Source: Gammaproteobacteria bacterium
GTDB taxonomy: Bacteria; Pseudomonadota; Gammaproteobacteria; GRL18
Direction of reading: 5' to 3'
NCBI GenBank assembly: GCA_015231865.1
Contig: JADGAU010000017.1
Location: forward strand, 1 to 35,198
Length of the DNA stretch: 35,198 nt
The first letter of the stretch is position 1. Each line of letters starts with the position of its first letter. Both the position numbers and the translations under genes were made by a program. Of the stretch, positions 27,486 to 35,198 are shown piece by piece. The notes beneath the pieces are model-generated. The model was not told the DNA's origin and made no database searches. It worked only from the letters and a program-made list of their open reading frames with translations.

Positions 27486-29168
27486 CTATTCTACGGTTAC
27501 CCTGTGGGCTTCTTCTAAACTAATGAGACCTTGTCTAACTTTCTCCAGTGCGGATTGACGCAGATCAGGTATTCCCTCTTTGGCGGCTTGCTCTGCAATC
27601 GTCATAGAGTTGGCACTTTCCATAATAATTCTACCCATTTCCTCAGAAATAGGCATGACCTGATAAATACCAACCCTTCCTTTAAATCCATCATTACAAG
27701 CGTCACATCCTACCGGTTGGTAAATAACTAAATCATCCACTTCATCTTCAGAGAAACCTTGTTCAATTAATGTTTCAGGCGGTATATCTGCCACTGTTTT
27801 ACATTTTTCACATAGACGGCGCCCCAACCGTTGGGCAATAATTAAACTGACAGATGTGGCAATATTAAAGGGCGCTATGCCCATATTCATTAAACGAGTC
27901 AGTGTTTGGGGAGCATCATTGGTATGTAAAGTAGACAATACAAGGTGTCCGGTTTGAGCTGCTTTAATAGCAATTTCACCGGTTTCTATGTCACGAATCT
28001 CTCCAACCATGATGATATCGGGATCTTGTCTCAAAAAGGCTTTTAATGCTTTGGCAAACGTTAGTCCTGTTTTTGGATTGACATTAACCTGGTTGACACC
28101 GGGTAAAACAATTTCGGATGGATCTTCAGCTGTTGAGATATTTCTATCTTCGGTATTTAAAATATTAAGTCCGGTATATAAAGAAACTGTTTTTCCAGAA
28201 CCTGTAGGACCAGTGACGAGTATTAAACCATAAGGTTTTGCTAAATTATCCAGATAGTGTTGTTTTTGTTCTGGATCGTAACCCAGCATATCAATGCCAA
28301 GTTTCGCGCTATCTGAATCCAGGATCCGCATAACAATTTTTTCGCCATAGAGTGTTGGGCAGGTGCTGACACGAAAATCAATTGATTTGGTTTTTGATAT
28401 TCGCATTTTTAAGCGACCATCCTGAGGAACCCTGCGCTCAGAAATATCCAGTCTCGATAAAACTTTAACACGAGCAGAAATACGCCCGGCAAGGTTGACC
28501 GGGGGACGGGCCACTTCCTGTAATATGCCATCAATACGAAAACGAACACGATAAAATTTTTCGTAAGGTTCAAAATGTAAGTCAGAGGCGCCTGCTTTAA
28601 TCGCATCCATTAACATTTTATTAATGAACTTTACAATAGGTGCTTCGTCACCACCTTTTTCTTCTACTTCTTCCTTATCAGGATCTTCAAAATCTAAATC
28701 TCCCAAACCATCATCATCAAAGTCAGACATGCTATCATCTGCAGCAGCTAATGCCCGTTCTATTGCATTTCCTAATTTGTCTGCTTCAACTAAAATTCCT
28801 TCTGTATTAATACCGGATTGGAATTTGATTTCATCAAGGCCTAATACATTTGTTGGATCGGCAATGGCAACAAATAACTTATTGCCTCTTTGAAAAACAG
28901 GTAGAGCCATGTGTTTATTAATGAGCTTTTCATTGACAAGAGTTATTACTTCTCGTTCAATATGGATGACATTAATATCAAAAACAGGTATTCCAAATTC
29001 TTTAGATGCCAGCATGGCAACATCAATTGCTTTAACTAACTTTTTATTAACAACTTGTTGTACAAAACTAATTTTATTCTTCTGAGCTTCAGTTAATGCT
29101 TCAATAGCAGCTTCTTCAGCAATATATTGTTGTTGTACTAATTGCCTAGCTAAACCCGACAAGATCAT
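27486..29168 (-). CDS. pilB: Type IV pilus assembly ATPase PilB
   Basis: PilB is the hexameric ATPase that powers pilus extension. From ATG at 29168 the product has 560 residues starting MILSGLARQLVQQQ, a family-typical start; the open frame continues to 29246 but would overlap the promoter. Visible motifs are Walker A GPTGSGKT (320-327), the Asp box around TAEDPSEI, Walker B with IIMVGEIRD (Glu390), the His box QTGHLVLSTLHTN, and a zinc-binding tetracysteine (Cys453, Cys456, Cys488, Cys491). An N-terminal MshEN-like domain and an acidic linker precede the ATPase. It is first in a two-gene pilB-pilC operon. Confidence 0.95.
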   Translation of the reverse strand: MILSGLARQLVQQQYIAEEAAIEALTEAQKNKISFVQQVVNKKLVKAIDVAMLASKEFGIPVFDINVIHIEREVITLVNEKLINKHMALPVFQRGNKLFVAIADPTNVLGLDEIKFQSGINTEGILVEADKLGNAIERALAAADDSMSDFDDDGLGDLDFEDPDKEEVEEKGGDEAPIVKFINKMLMDAIKAGASDLHFEPYEKFYRVRFRIDGILQEVARPPVNLAGRISARVKVLSRLDISERRVPQDGRLKMRISKTKSIDFRVSTCPTLYGEKIVMRILDSDSAKLGIDMLGYDPEQKQHYLDNLAKPYGLILVTGPTGSGKTVSLYTGLNILNTEDRNISTAEDPSEIVLPGVNQVNVNPKTGLTFAKALKAFLRQDPDIIMVGEIRDIETGEIAIKAAQTGHLVLSTLHTNDAPQTLTRLMNMGIAPFNIATSVSLIIAQRLGRRLCEKCKTVADIPPETLIEQGFSEDEVDDLVIYQPVGCDACNDGFKGRVGIYQVMPISEEMGRIIMESANSMTIAEQAAKEGIPDLRQSALEKVRQGLISLEEAHRVTVE

Positions 29169-29217
29169 AAATGTAATTCCAGTTGTTTTTTGGTTGTGAA
29201 AATTTTTAAAAGTTTTT

Positions 29218-29246
29218 ATATTAAATGATTCTAGATAAAATCCCAA
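29218..29246 (-). promoter_or_regulatory. Sigma70-like promoter candidate for pilB
   Basis: On the - strand TTGGGA (29246-29241) and TAATAT (29223-29218) are 17 bases apart, about 50 bases before the chosen pilB start. Each hexamer matches the consensus at four of six positions. It lies just outside the inverted-repeat element at 29281. Confidence 0.4.
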
Positions 29247-29280
29247 TTATTTACTACTGTTTTTTATGATTAATTATCTA

Positions 29281-29471
29281 TATACCTGTGACCACTCAAA
29301 ATACAAGTTTTAGAAAGTCATGAACAGTTCTTATTTAAGGCATGAAGATTATAGCATAGCTGTCCTATGTTTAATCTTCATAACGCAGGAGAAGGGCTGT
29401 TCATGCCTTATCCTACGGACACTTGCCTGACAAATGCTAAAATCTAGCATGTTTGGATGGCCACGGGTATA
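29281..29471. mobile_element. MITE-like 191-bp inverted-repeat element
   Basis: Bases 29281-29300 and the reverse complement of 29452-29471 agree at 16 of 20 positions, with the shared core TATACC-GTG-CCA. The inside is highly structured: a 16-pair stem (29342-29358 with 29366-29381), CATGAACAG (29319-29327) against CTGTTCATG (29397-29405), and an alternative pairing of 29336-29346 with 29400-29410. A third small hairpin is at 29435-29449. It contains no gene. Terminal inverted repeats, small size and TA at the ends are like a non-autonomous transposable element of IS630 or a related type, but no transposase is here. It ends one base from the slyX stop and fills most of the 304-base gap before pilB. 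Confidence 0.6.
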
Positions 29472-29472
29472 T

Positions 29473-29685
29473 TTAGTAATGTGGGGGTAATTCATTTTCT
29501 TTTTTGCTACCGAATTGTTCTTCAAATGTGTTTAACTTATGATTTACGATTTTTACATATTCCTTTAAAACTTGTATTTCTGCTTGTTGTTGAATAGTAA
29601 TTTGATTTAATTCATCGATTGTAAGTTCCTGATGAGCTAATTTTATTTCAAGTTCAGTGACACGTTCGGATAATAAATCAGACAT
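29473..29685 (-). CDS. slyX: SlyX family protein
   Basis: SlyX proteins are short coiled-coil proteins of unknown function. The 70-residue product is almost all helix with heptad leucines (VTELEIKLAHQELTIDELN), and it ends with the family signature PPHY. It is divergent from mazG across 68 bases. The stop is one base from the end of the inverted-repeat element, so its own transcription terminator has probably been displaced or replaced by the element's hairpins. Confidence 0.88.
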   Translation of the reverse strand: MSDLLSERVTELEIKLAHQELTIDELNQITIQQQAEIQVLKEYVKIVNHKLNTFEEQFGSKKENELPPHY

Positions 29686-29753
29686 ACTTATTCTCGTAAT
29701 TAAAAATATTAATAAAATTATACAGACTAATTATCACGATAAAAGAGAAAATA

Positions 29754-30575
29754 ATGAAAAAATATCCATCTATAGAACGTTTGGAAAATATTATGTCTGC
29801 TCTAAGAGATCCAGACAATGGTTGCCCATGGGATTTAGAACAAGATTTTAAAAGTTTAACAACTTATAGTCTTGAGGAAATATACGAGCTTGTTGAAGCA
29901 ATTGATCTAGGTAATCCAGAACTTATTAAAAAAGAACTGGGGGATATTTTTTTCCATTTAATGTTTTATGCTCAATTGGCTAAAGAACAAAATTTATTTG
30001 ATATAGAAGATATCGCAGAGACTATTTCTGAGAAAATGATTAATCGTCATCCTCATGTTTTTGAGTCAGGAAATAATCCTTCTAAAGATATAAGTGAACT
30101 CAAGGAAGCCTGGTATCAACAAAAATCACTTGAGAATAAAAAAGCACAGTCTTCTTCACATAAATCAATTAATAAAAGCTGGGTGCAATCTGTTAGCAAG
30201 GCATTGCCTGCTTTCATCAGAGCAAAAAAATTACAGCAACAAGCTGCTAGAGTGGGGTTTGACTGGTCAAATCAACAAGATCTAATTGAAAAGTTAAAAG
30301 AAGAAGTATCAGAATTGTCAGAAGTAAGTAATAGTGATGACCAGGACAAAAAGGCTGATGAACTAGGCGATATTTTGTTTACCTGTGTCAACCTTGCCAG
30401 ACATTTGAATCTTGATCCTGAAACCTGTTTACGCAATAGCAATAGTAAATTTATTAATCGTTTCTCAGCTTTGGAAGAAGCATATGCTTTTGATCATGAA
30501 CAAATGGCAAATGCTTCCATAAAAGAATTGGAAAACGAATGGCAAAAAATTAAAAAGTTATCAGATATCAGTTAA
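29754..30575 (+). CDS. mazG: Nucleoside triphosphate pyrophosphohydrolase MazG
   Basis: MazG hydrolyses (d)NTPs to monophosphates and pyrophosphate, cleaning the nucleotide pool and affecting ppGpp levels in E. coli. The 273-residue protein has two MazG domains. The first shows DPDNGCPWDLEQ, the helical TTYSLEEIYELVEAI and KKELGDIFFHLMF; it is followed by RHPHVF. The second carries KLKEEVSELSE and DELGDILFTCVNLAR. The metal-binding Glu/Asp pattern is intact in both. GAGAAA is a modest ribosome binding site. Its 3' end overlaps the converging esterase gene by 15 bases. Confidence 0.95.
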   Translation: MKKYPSIERLENIMSALRDPDNGCPWDLEQDFKSLTTYSLEEIYELVEAIDLGNPELIKKELGDIFFHLMFYAQLAKEQNLFDIEDIAETISEKMINRHPHVFESGNNPSKDISELKEAWYQQKSLENKKAQSSSHKSINKSWVQSVSKALPAFIRAKKLQQQAARVGFDWSNQQDLIEKLKEEVSELSEVSNSDDQDKKADELGDILFTCVNLARHLNLDPETCLRNSNSKFINRFSALEEAYAFDHEQMANASIKELENEWQKIKKLSDIS

Positions 30576-31223
30576 CTTTTGTTTAATGATTCTAGCGATA
30601 TCTTCAATTTCTTCCAGACAAACATTATGCTCCATTCTATAGCTTAATAACTCTGCCTGTATTTGTTGTTTTTCTAAATCATTTAAAGCTTGATTCGCCA
30701 GTTGAATTGGCACTACGGGATCATATTCACCATGGTAGAGATTAATTTTTATATCTTGGTTCGATGGGTGAATATTAATCGTATCCGCCGTGGCAAAATA
30801 GGTAGATAGAGCGAAAATACCAGCTAAAGGCTTTGAATAACTCAAGCCGGTTTCATAGACTACAGCTCCACCTTGAGAAAAACCTATGAGTAAAATTCTT
30901 TCACTTGCGATGCCATGAGATATTTGTTCATCTATAATTTCTTTTATTGCCAGGCTTGAAAGTTTAATGCCTTCTTCATCTACCTTTTTCTCAAGCTGAT
31001 TTTCAAGAATATCGTACCAGGCAGGCATAATATAGCCATTATTAATAGTTACCGGCATGTTTGGCGCATGAGGAAATATAAAACGTATACCATGTGTAGG
31101 TGGTAAATTAAGCTCCGGTACTATACCTTCAAAATCATGGCCATTTGCACCTAAACCGTGTAGCCAGATAATACAGGCATTAGCCTTGTGTTCAGGTTCA
31201 ATTTTAATATATTTTAATGACAT
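30561..31223 (-). CDS. Alpha/beta-hydrolase carboxylesterase (phospholipase/carboxylesterase family)
   Basis: A 220-residue cytoplasmic serine hydrolase of the carboxylesterase/lysophospholipase-like family (PF02230). The oxyanion region is IIWLHGLGANGHDF, the nucleophile Ser116 is in GFSQGG, and the triad is completed by Asp168 (GEYDPVVP) and His199 (MEHNV). No signal peptide or lipobox is seen. The natural substrate is not known; short-chain esters or acylated molecules are typical in vitro. It overlaps mazG tail to tail by 15 bases. A weak promoter with TATAAT on the - strand lies at 31257-31262. Confidence 0.9.
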   Translation of the reverse strand: MSLKYIKIEPEHKANACIIWLHGLGANGHDFEGIVPELNLPPTHGIRFIFPHAPNMPVTINNGYIMPAWYDILENQLEKKVDEEGIKLSSLAIKEIIDEQISHGIASERILLIGFSQGGAVVYETGLSYSKPLAGIFALSTYFATADTINIHPSNQDIKINLYHGEYDPVVPIQLANQALNDLEKQQIQAELLSYRMEHNVCLEEIEDIARIIKQKLTDI

Positions 31224-31512
31224 GATAAGTTTTAAAAAAATTAGTAATAAAGAAAAATTATATCAAAAACGTTTAGGAATTGAAAAAATAATGGACTCCA
31301 ATAATTAATTCTTATAAAAAATAAAACCCATCGACACAAATAATGCAGTATGGTTATATAATCTCAATACTTATTATTCTTATTAAATTGAATCTTTGCT
31401 AGGGATCATTGAAGACATATAAGAATTAACATAGACAGGCGGTTACAGATTGTTTATATCCTACTCACAATAGGAACTCCCCTGTTGCAGGTTACATGGT
31501 TACCATTAATAG
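31224..31512. other. 289-base intergenic region without genes
   Basis: No coding frame, RNA gene or repeat family is supported. It holds a -10 like TATAAT on the - strand (31262-31257) that could serve the esterase gene, and a small hairpin (CAATAGG 31468-31474 with CCTGTTG 31481-31487) after the ATPase gene. The hairpin has no T run and is not convincing as a terminator. Confidence 0.5.
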
Positions 31513-34170
31513 TTACCAACGTAGCATTTTTAATACTTCAATTGCCAGCAAAGGCATGAAGAAACTGCATAAAACCCATGGCCACCACTCGACCGGAAAG
31601 GGGGCAAGTTTCATAACTTCAGCTACAACCGGGATATAGGTAGCCATGGCATGGGTTAAAATTCCCAAGCTAATACCGGCGATGATCCATAAGTTTCCAA
31701 ATGGATTCATCGTAAAGGCTGACTTATCTATTGATCTAGCAGAAATTAAATAACCGACATGAGCAAACATTATAGCCCAAAACGCAGCAGTCTGAGACTG
31801 TGTTAGCAGAAGTGCATCAACAATTTCATTATTGACCACTGCCGCTGAGCCATAGTAGTAGTAAATGGCAAAAGCCGGGGCAAAAATAGCAATACCAATT
31901 AATATGACTCTTTTTAAAAATAGATGATCGATGATTTTAATTTTTGGATCTCGAGGGGGAACGGATAACAGATCTTTTCTCATTGCCTCCATCATTAATG
32001 GCATGGTATATAAAATACTATCAACCAGATTAATCCATAGGATTTGTACTGGCTCTAGCACAAATCGGACACTAAATACTTGAATGGAAAAACCTGCTGC
32101 TACCAGGGCTCCAAAAATTAATAGAGATTGCGCGGCATTTGTTGGTAGCGTGTAGAGAATAGCGCGACGAATGCTATCCCAGACATGACGACCATATTCA
32201 ACGGACTTTACGATGGTTGCAAAATTATCATCGGTCAGTATCATTTCAGATGCTTCTTTTGCCACCTCAGTGCCGGTAATACCCATAGCAACACCGATAT
32301 CAGCCTCTTTTAAGGCTGGAGCATCATTGACACCATCACCGGTCATGGCCACGACTTCACCATTGAGTTTAAGTGCAATGGCGATATCACGCTTGTGTTC
32401 TGGTGCTACTCTGGCAAAGACTGAAACCGATTTTACCTTTTCCTGAAGTTCAGCCATATCTATTTCTGACAATTGGGCTCCAGTAATTGCCCGTTCGGCT
32501 GAAATACCTAGTTGTTTGGCAATTGCCAGAGCAGTATTGGGATGATCGCCAGTAATCATTACGGTCCTGATCCCTGCCTTTTTGCATTGAGAAATTGCTT
32601 CGATCGCAGACTCTTTTGGCGGATCGATAATGCCCTGTAAACCTGCAAAAGTTAACTCAGTTAAGTTTTCATGATCTAAGTCTTCCTGAGTATTCTCTAC
32701 TTCCTTAAAAGCAAAGCCTAAGACTCTAAGTGCCTGATGAGCAAATTCATCAATAACTTTTTCAACATTCTCTGAACCGGAGCACATGGCTAAAACGACA
32801 TCAGCAGCTCCTTTAAGAAAAATATATTTTTTCTCGCCAATCTGGGTAAGTGTTGCCATATACTTCCATTTTGAGTCAAATGGAATTGTCTCTAAGGTGG
32901 TTGCTCGTTCATCTGAAAGACCTGCCTTTATCGCAGCAACCTTTATAGCTGATTCTGTCGGGCTTCCCTGAATGTCACCATTATTCTTTATATGTGAATT
33001 GTTACAATGAAAGCCAATTTGCAATAGTTTGTTAAGTTCAGGGGTAATTTCATGACTCAATCCATTATGTAGGAACTCCCCTTTAATATCATAACCTGTT
33101 CCTGAAATATCAAAGACTTGACCACCAGCATAAGCCTTGACTACAGTCATTTTATTTTCTGTCAGCGTGCCAGTTTTATCTGAACAAATATAAGAGACAG
33201 CCCCCAGTGTTTCTGCCGCCGGAAGGCTTTTAACCAAGGCTTTATTTTTAGCCATAATCGTGCCGGCCAGTGCCAGAATTGCTGTTAATAACGCGGGCAG
33301 CATTTCCGGAATTGCTGCTACAACCAGACTGACAGCGCCAAGAAAAGAGTAGCCAGAATCAAAGCCAAGGTACAGACTATAGGCAAAACACACAGAACCA
33401 ATGATAAGGATAGCCTTGATAAGTGTGTGTATAAATTCGCCCATTTTTTTTTGTAATGGGGTTTTATTGCCTTCAGCGGCGGCAACCATGGTTGCTATCT
33501 TGCCAAACTCCGTATTTCTGGCTGTTTCTATGACTACTGCTTTTGCTGTACCCTGTACGACATTGGTACCGGAAAATCCCAGGTTCAGGCAGTCACCGGG
33601 AACCAAGTCTTCGCCATCAATAGCATTAGTATGTTTAGATACGGCATTGGATTCACCAGTCAGGCTTGCTTCATCAACGTGGAGATTGCTGGTTGATAAT
33701 AATCGGATATCTGCCGGTATTTTATCCCCGGTTTCCAGTCGGATAATATCCCCGGGCACTAAATCAGTCGATTCAATCTGAACTTGCTGGCCATCACGTA
33801 TGACCAGACATTTAGCAACCATCATATTTTTTAGCGCATTGATTGCTGCATCTGCTTTTTCTTCTTGTATATATCCAAGGACGGCATTCAAGAATACGAC
33901 AGCGAGGATAACCAGTGTGTCCGGTAGCATATGAGCACCAAAAGCACTCATTGTTCCGGTAACAGCCGCCGCAAACAGTAAAATAATAACCATGGGATCG
34001 TTAAACTGTAGAAGAAATTTAATCCATTTAGGCGTCTTCTTGAAAACAATCTCATTTTTTCCATGTCGGTCCTGACGAGCTTTCACTTCATTATTTGAAA
34101 GCCCCGTATCAGGAGATGTATTCAGTTCTTTTAGTACTTCTTCAGTACCTATTTGATACCATTTAGACAA
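31513..34170 (-). CDS. P-type cation-transporting ATPase (P2-like)
   Basis: An 885-residue P-type ATPase of the inner membrane with the P2 (Ca/Na-pump-like) layout: cation N-terminal domain, TGES (171-174), phosphorylation site DKTGT (Asp331), nucleotide-domain KGAADVVL, hinge TGDHPNT and DGVNDAP, and six C-terminal membrane helices. The M4 motif reads PEMLP instead of the usual PEGLP (Glu289 retained). In M5 the motif is TNAAQ where SERCA has SNVGE, and in M6 NLVD where SERCA has NLVTD. Half of the SERCA calcium ligands are thus kept, so the ion cannot be assigned. The start is TTG at 34170, supported by a strong GGGAGAG upstream and a promoter at 34196-34224. Confidence 0.92.
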   Translation of the reverse strand: MSKWYQIGTEEVLKELNTSPDTGLSNNEVKARQDRHGKNEIVFKKTPKWIKFLLQFNDPMVIILLFAAAVTGTMSAFGAHMLPDTLVILAVVFLNAVLGYIQEEKADAAINALKNMMVAKCLVIRDGQQVQIESTDLVPGDIIRLETGDKIPADIRLLSTSNLHVDEASLTGESNAVSKHTNAIDGEDLVPGDCLNLGFSGTNVVQGTAKAVVIETARNTEFGKIATMVAAAEGNKTPLQKKMGEFIHTLIKAILIIGSVCFAYSLYLGFDSGYSFLGAVSLVVAAIPEMLPALLTAILALAGTIMAKNKALVKSLPAAETLGAVSYICSDKTGTLTENKMTVVKAYAGGQVFDISGTGYDIKGEFLHNGLSHEITPELNKLLQIGFHCNNSHIKNNGDIQGSPTESAIKVAAIKAGLSDERATTLETIPFDSKWKYMATLTQIGEKKYIFLKGAADVVLAMCSGSENVEKVIDEFAHQALRVLGFAFKEVENTQEDLDHENLTELTFAGLQGIIDPPKESAIEAISQCKKAGIRTVMITGDHPNTALAIAKQLGISAERAITGAQLSEIDMAELQEKVKSVSVFARVAPEHKRDIAIALKLNGEVVAMTGDGVNDAPALKEADIGVAMGITGTEVAKEASEMILTDDNFATIVKSVEYGRHVWDSIRRAILYTLPTNAAQSLLIFGALVAAGFSIQVFSVRFVLEPVQILWINLVDSILYTMPLMMEAMRKDLLSVPPRDPKIKIIDHLFLKRVILIGIAIFAPAFAIYYYYGSAAVVNNEIVDALLLTQSQTAAFWAIMFAHVGYLISARSIDKSAFTMNPFGNLWIIAGISLGILTHAMATYIPVVAEVMKLAPFPVEWWPWVLCSFFMPLLAIEVLKMLRW

Positions 34171-34195
34171 GTTGCTCTCCCAGTTTTTTCATTTC

Positions 34196-34224
34196 ACTAT
34201 AAAAAAATGAATCAATAATATCAA
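34196..34224 (-). promoter_or_regulatory. Sigma70-like promoter of the P-type ATPase gene
   Basis: On the - strand TTGATA (34224-34219) and TATAGT (34201-34196) are exactly 17 bases apart, about 25 bases before the TTG start. Both hexamers match the consensus at five of six positions. Confidence 0.65.
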
Positions 34225-34365
34225 GCGTAAATAATCGGTTATATTGATTGTACCTCTTTTCTAAAAACTTGCATTTCAACATGAGGTTATATGCACGAAT
34301 CTAAAAGTGCCATTTTCAATAGAGAGAATGGATAATAAGAAAGGTTTTTCGTAACTGAACACACT

Positions 34366-34441
34366 GTTTAGATTTAGAGCCAGATCAGGCTGCACTATAG
34401 GTGGTCAAATCTAAACGAAAGGTGGTCAAATCTAAACGAAA
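34366..34441. repeat. 21-bp direct repeat with an inverted partner
   Basis: A 21-bp sequence starting GGTGGTCAAA and ending AACGAAA occurs twice in direct contact (34400-34420 and 34421-34441). Its AAATCTAAAC part is the exact reverse complement of GTTTAGATTT at 34366-34375, so either copy can pair with it. Repeated TGGTCAAAT-like ends recall the multiple terminal repeats of IS21-type elements, so this may be a relic of an insertion-sequence end; that link is only inference. Confidence 0.65.
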
Positions 34442-34478
34442 GCAATTAATCTTGAAGTTTTGATAAATTCACATAAAC

Positions 34479-34868
34479 CTATGCTAAAACAACCGGTATT
34501 TCAGGCTTCCAGCCTTTTGCCCGGTGCTCTGCAACGACAGTGGTATAAATGCCACCGCGCACATAAAATTCAGCTGTTATTCTCATAAATCTCGGTGAGG
34601 TTACCGCGACTAAATCACCTAAAATATCATTCGTGACTTTTTCATGGAAGGCCCCTTCATCACGAAATGACCACATATACATTTTTAACGATTTAAGTTC
34701 AACACATAATTTATCTGCTATATATTCGATATGGATGGTGGCAAAGTCTGGCTGCCCGGTTTTAGGACAAAGACATGTGAACTCTGGTACTTTGATACGA
34801 ATGGTATAATCTCTTTGAGAATGAGGATTTTCAAAAGTTTCTAATGTTTTACTGGGTTGACTTGGCAT
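34479..34868 (-). CDS. queF: NADPH-dependent 7-cyano-7-deazaguanine reductase (short type)
   Basis: QueF reduces preQ0 to preQ1 in queuosine tRNA modification. The 129-residue product is the short, single-domain (YkvM-like) form, not the 280-residue form of E. coli. The catalytic Cys34 and Asp41 lie in [15 protein letters not shown], and the NADPH-binding family motif is [20 protein letters not shown] is an excellent ribosome binding site. Its promoter lies in the shared region with smc. No preQ1 riboswitch was recognised in the 5' leader. Confidence 0.95.
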   Translation of the reverse strand: MPSQPSKTLETFENPHSQRDYTIRIKVPEFTCLCPKTGQPDFATIHIEYIADKLCVELKSLKMYMWSFRDEGAFHEKVTNDILGDLVAVTSPRFMRITAEFYVRGGIYTTVVAEHRAKGWKPEIPVVLA

Positions 34869-34921
34869 AAAATCACCTTGTTAAAATGTATCTGAATAGA
34901 TACTGAAAAATATAAGCGCAA

Positions 34922-34951
34922 ATTTTACCCTGCTAAAGTATAATATGCCAT
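34922..34951 (-). promoter_or_regulatory. Promoter candidate of queF
   Basis: On the - strand ATGGCA (34951-34946) and TAAAAT (34927-34922) are 18 bases apart, followed by TTGCGCTT, the same discriminator type seen before rplC and rpsM. It interlocks with the oppositely directed smc -10 element. Confidence 0.5.
34939..34944 (+). promoter_or_regulatory. -10 element candidate for smc
   Basis: A perfect TATAAT at 34939-34944 is followed by ATGCCA, about 67 bases before the smc start. No good -35 was found. It lies inside the spacer of the queF promoter on the other strand. Confidence 0.4.
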
Positions 34952-35010
34952 TTTATTTTCATATAAGTTGAGCTTTCAACTAACAACTAACTACAAATAC
35001 CTGCTTTTAT

Positions 35011-35198
35011 ATGCGCCTGGATAAAATCAAACTATCTGGATTTAAATCTTTTGTAGATCCAACTTCAATAAGCTTTCCAAGTCATTTGGTTAGTTTGCTT
35101 GGCCCCAATGGTTGCGGCAAATCTAATGTGATTGATGCCGTGCGTTGGGTTATGGGCGAGAGTTCTGCCAAAAACCTTCGAGGTGAATCGCTAACCGA
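35011..35198 (+). CDS. smc: Chromosome segregation protein SMC, 3'-truncated
   Basis: SMC is the ATPase core of the condensin complex that compacts and segregates the chromosome. Only the first 62 codons are in the window. They read [20 protein letters not shown] at the start, the Walker [10 protein letters not shown] near residue 34, and [17 protein letters not shown], the diagnostic N-terminal head sequence. The frame is open to the edge. A coiled-coil, hinge and C-terminal head of more than 1000 residues are expected beyond it. It is divergent from queF. Confidence 0.95.
   Translation, partial: MRLDKIKLSGFKSFVDPTSISFPSHLVSLLGPNGCGKSNVIDAVRWVMGESSAKNLRGESLT

Larger units (their letters stand above)
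34171..34478. other. 308-base intergenic region between ATPase and queF genes
   Basis: It contains the ATPase promoter (34196-34224) and the repeat structure at 34366-34441. No reading frame, RNA gene or clear terminator for queF is seen in the remainder. Confidence 0.6.

Noticed and set aside
29169-29246. Longer PilB beginning at 29246
   Set aside because: The extra 26 residues are not part of the PilB family and overlap the promoter; the family start MILSGLARQLV is at 29168.
31468-31487. Hairpin after the P-type ATPase gene
   Set aside because: The 7-bp stem has a G-U pair and no T run follows on the transcribed strand, so it does not qualify as an intrinsic terminator.
34869-35010. preQ1 riboswitch ahead of queF
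   Set aside because: No preQ1-type hairpin with an adjoining A-rich tail could be recognised in the leader, which is only about 50 nt long.

Overview
The window is chromosomal DNA from an AT-rich gammaproteobacterium. It carries the universal str/S10/spc/alpha ribosomal-protein cluster, the gamma-type neighbours rsxDGE and nth, and lpxH, slyX, mazG, queF, type IV pilus pilB/pilC and smc. The ribosomal proteins and EF-Tu are close to the E. coli versions in length and motif. Low GC, heptanucleotide repeat arrays and miniature-element-like repeats would suit a marine, sulfur-oxidiser-like or Thiotrichales-like lineage, but the sequence seen here does not prove a genus. No rRNA, tRNA or CRISPR array was seen.

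Region 1 (1-17172, all + strand): the 3' part of fusA, then tuf, rpsJ, rplC-rplD-rplW-rplB-rpsS-rplV-rpsC-rplP-rpmC-rpsQ, then rplN-rplX-rplE-rpsN-rpsH-rplF-rplR-rpsE-rpmD-rplO-secY-rpmJ, then rpsM-rpsK-rpsD-rpoA-rplQ, closed by a strong intrinsic terminator at 17173-17198. Gene order is canonical. Sigma70-like promoters can be read where E. coli begins the spc and alpha operons. The S10-type promoter and its long leader are different: they lie at the end of and after rpsJ, in front of rplC, and rpsJ has its own promoter candidate after a tuf hairpin.

Region 2 (17225-25380, all - strand): read in transcription order this is rsxD-rsxG-rsxE, a secreted solute-binding protein, a membrane histidine kinase, nth and a DUF1841 gene, then a secreted four-cysteine protein, a periplasmic-type cyclophilin, a cytoplasmic-type cyclophilin and lpxH. 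Many junctions overlap, and three use the same 8-base ATGAATAA start/stop overlap. The kinase and binding protein sit between rsxE and nth, which are adjacent in E. coli, and rsxABC are not next to rsxD.

Region 3 (25500-35198): a zinc-ribbon protein gene converges on pilB-pilC, with two heptamer repeat arrays between them. A 191-bp inverted-repeat element lies between pilB and slyX. mazG is divergent from slyX and overlaps a serine esterase gene tail to tail. A P-type cation ATPase with a TTG start follows, then a 308-bp gap holding a 21-bp direct repeat, then queF, and finally the divergent 5' end of smc, cut by the window edge.

Most genes are housekeeping. The parts most worth following are the sensor pair inside the rsx-nth operon, the repeat elements at 26076-26226, 29281-29471 and 34366-34441, and the rearranged control region of the S10 operon.
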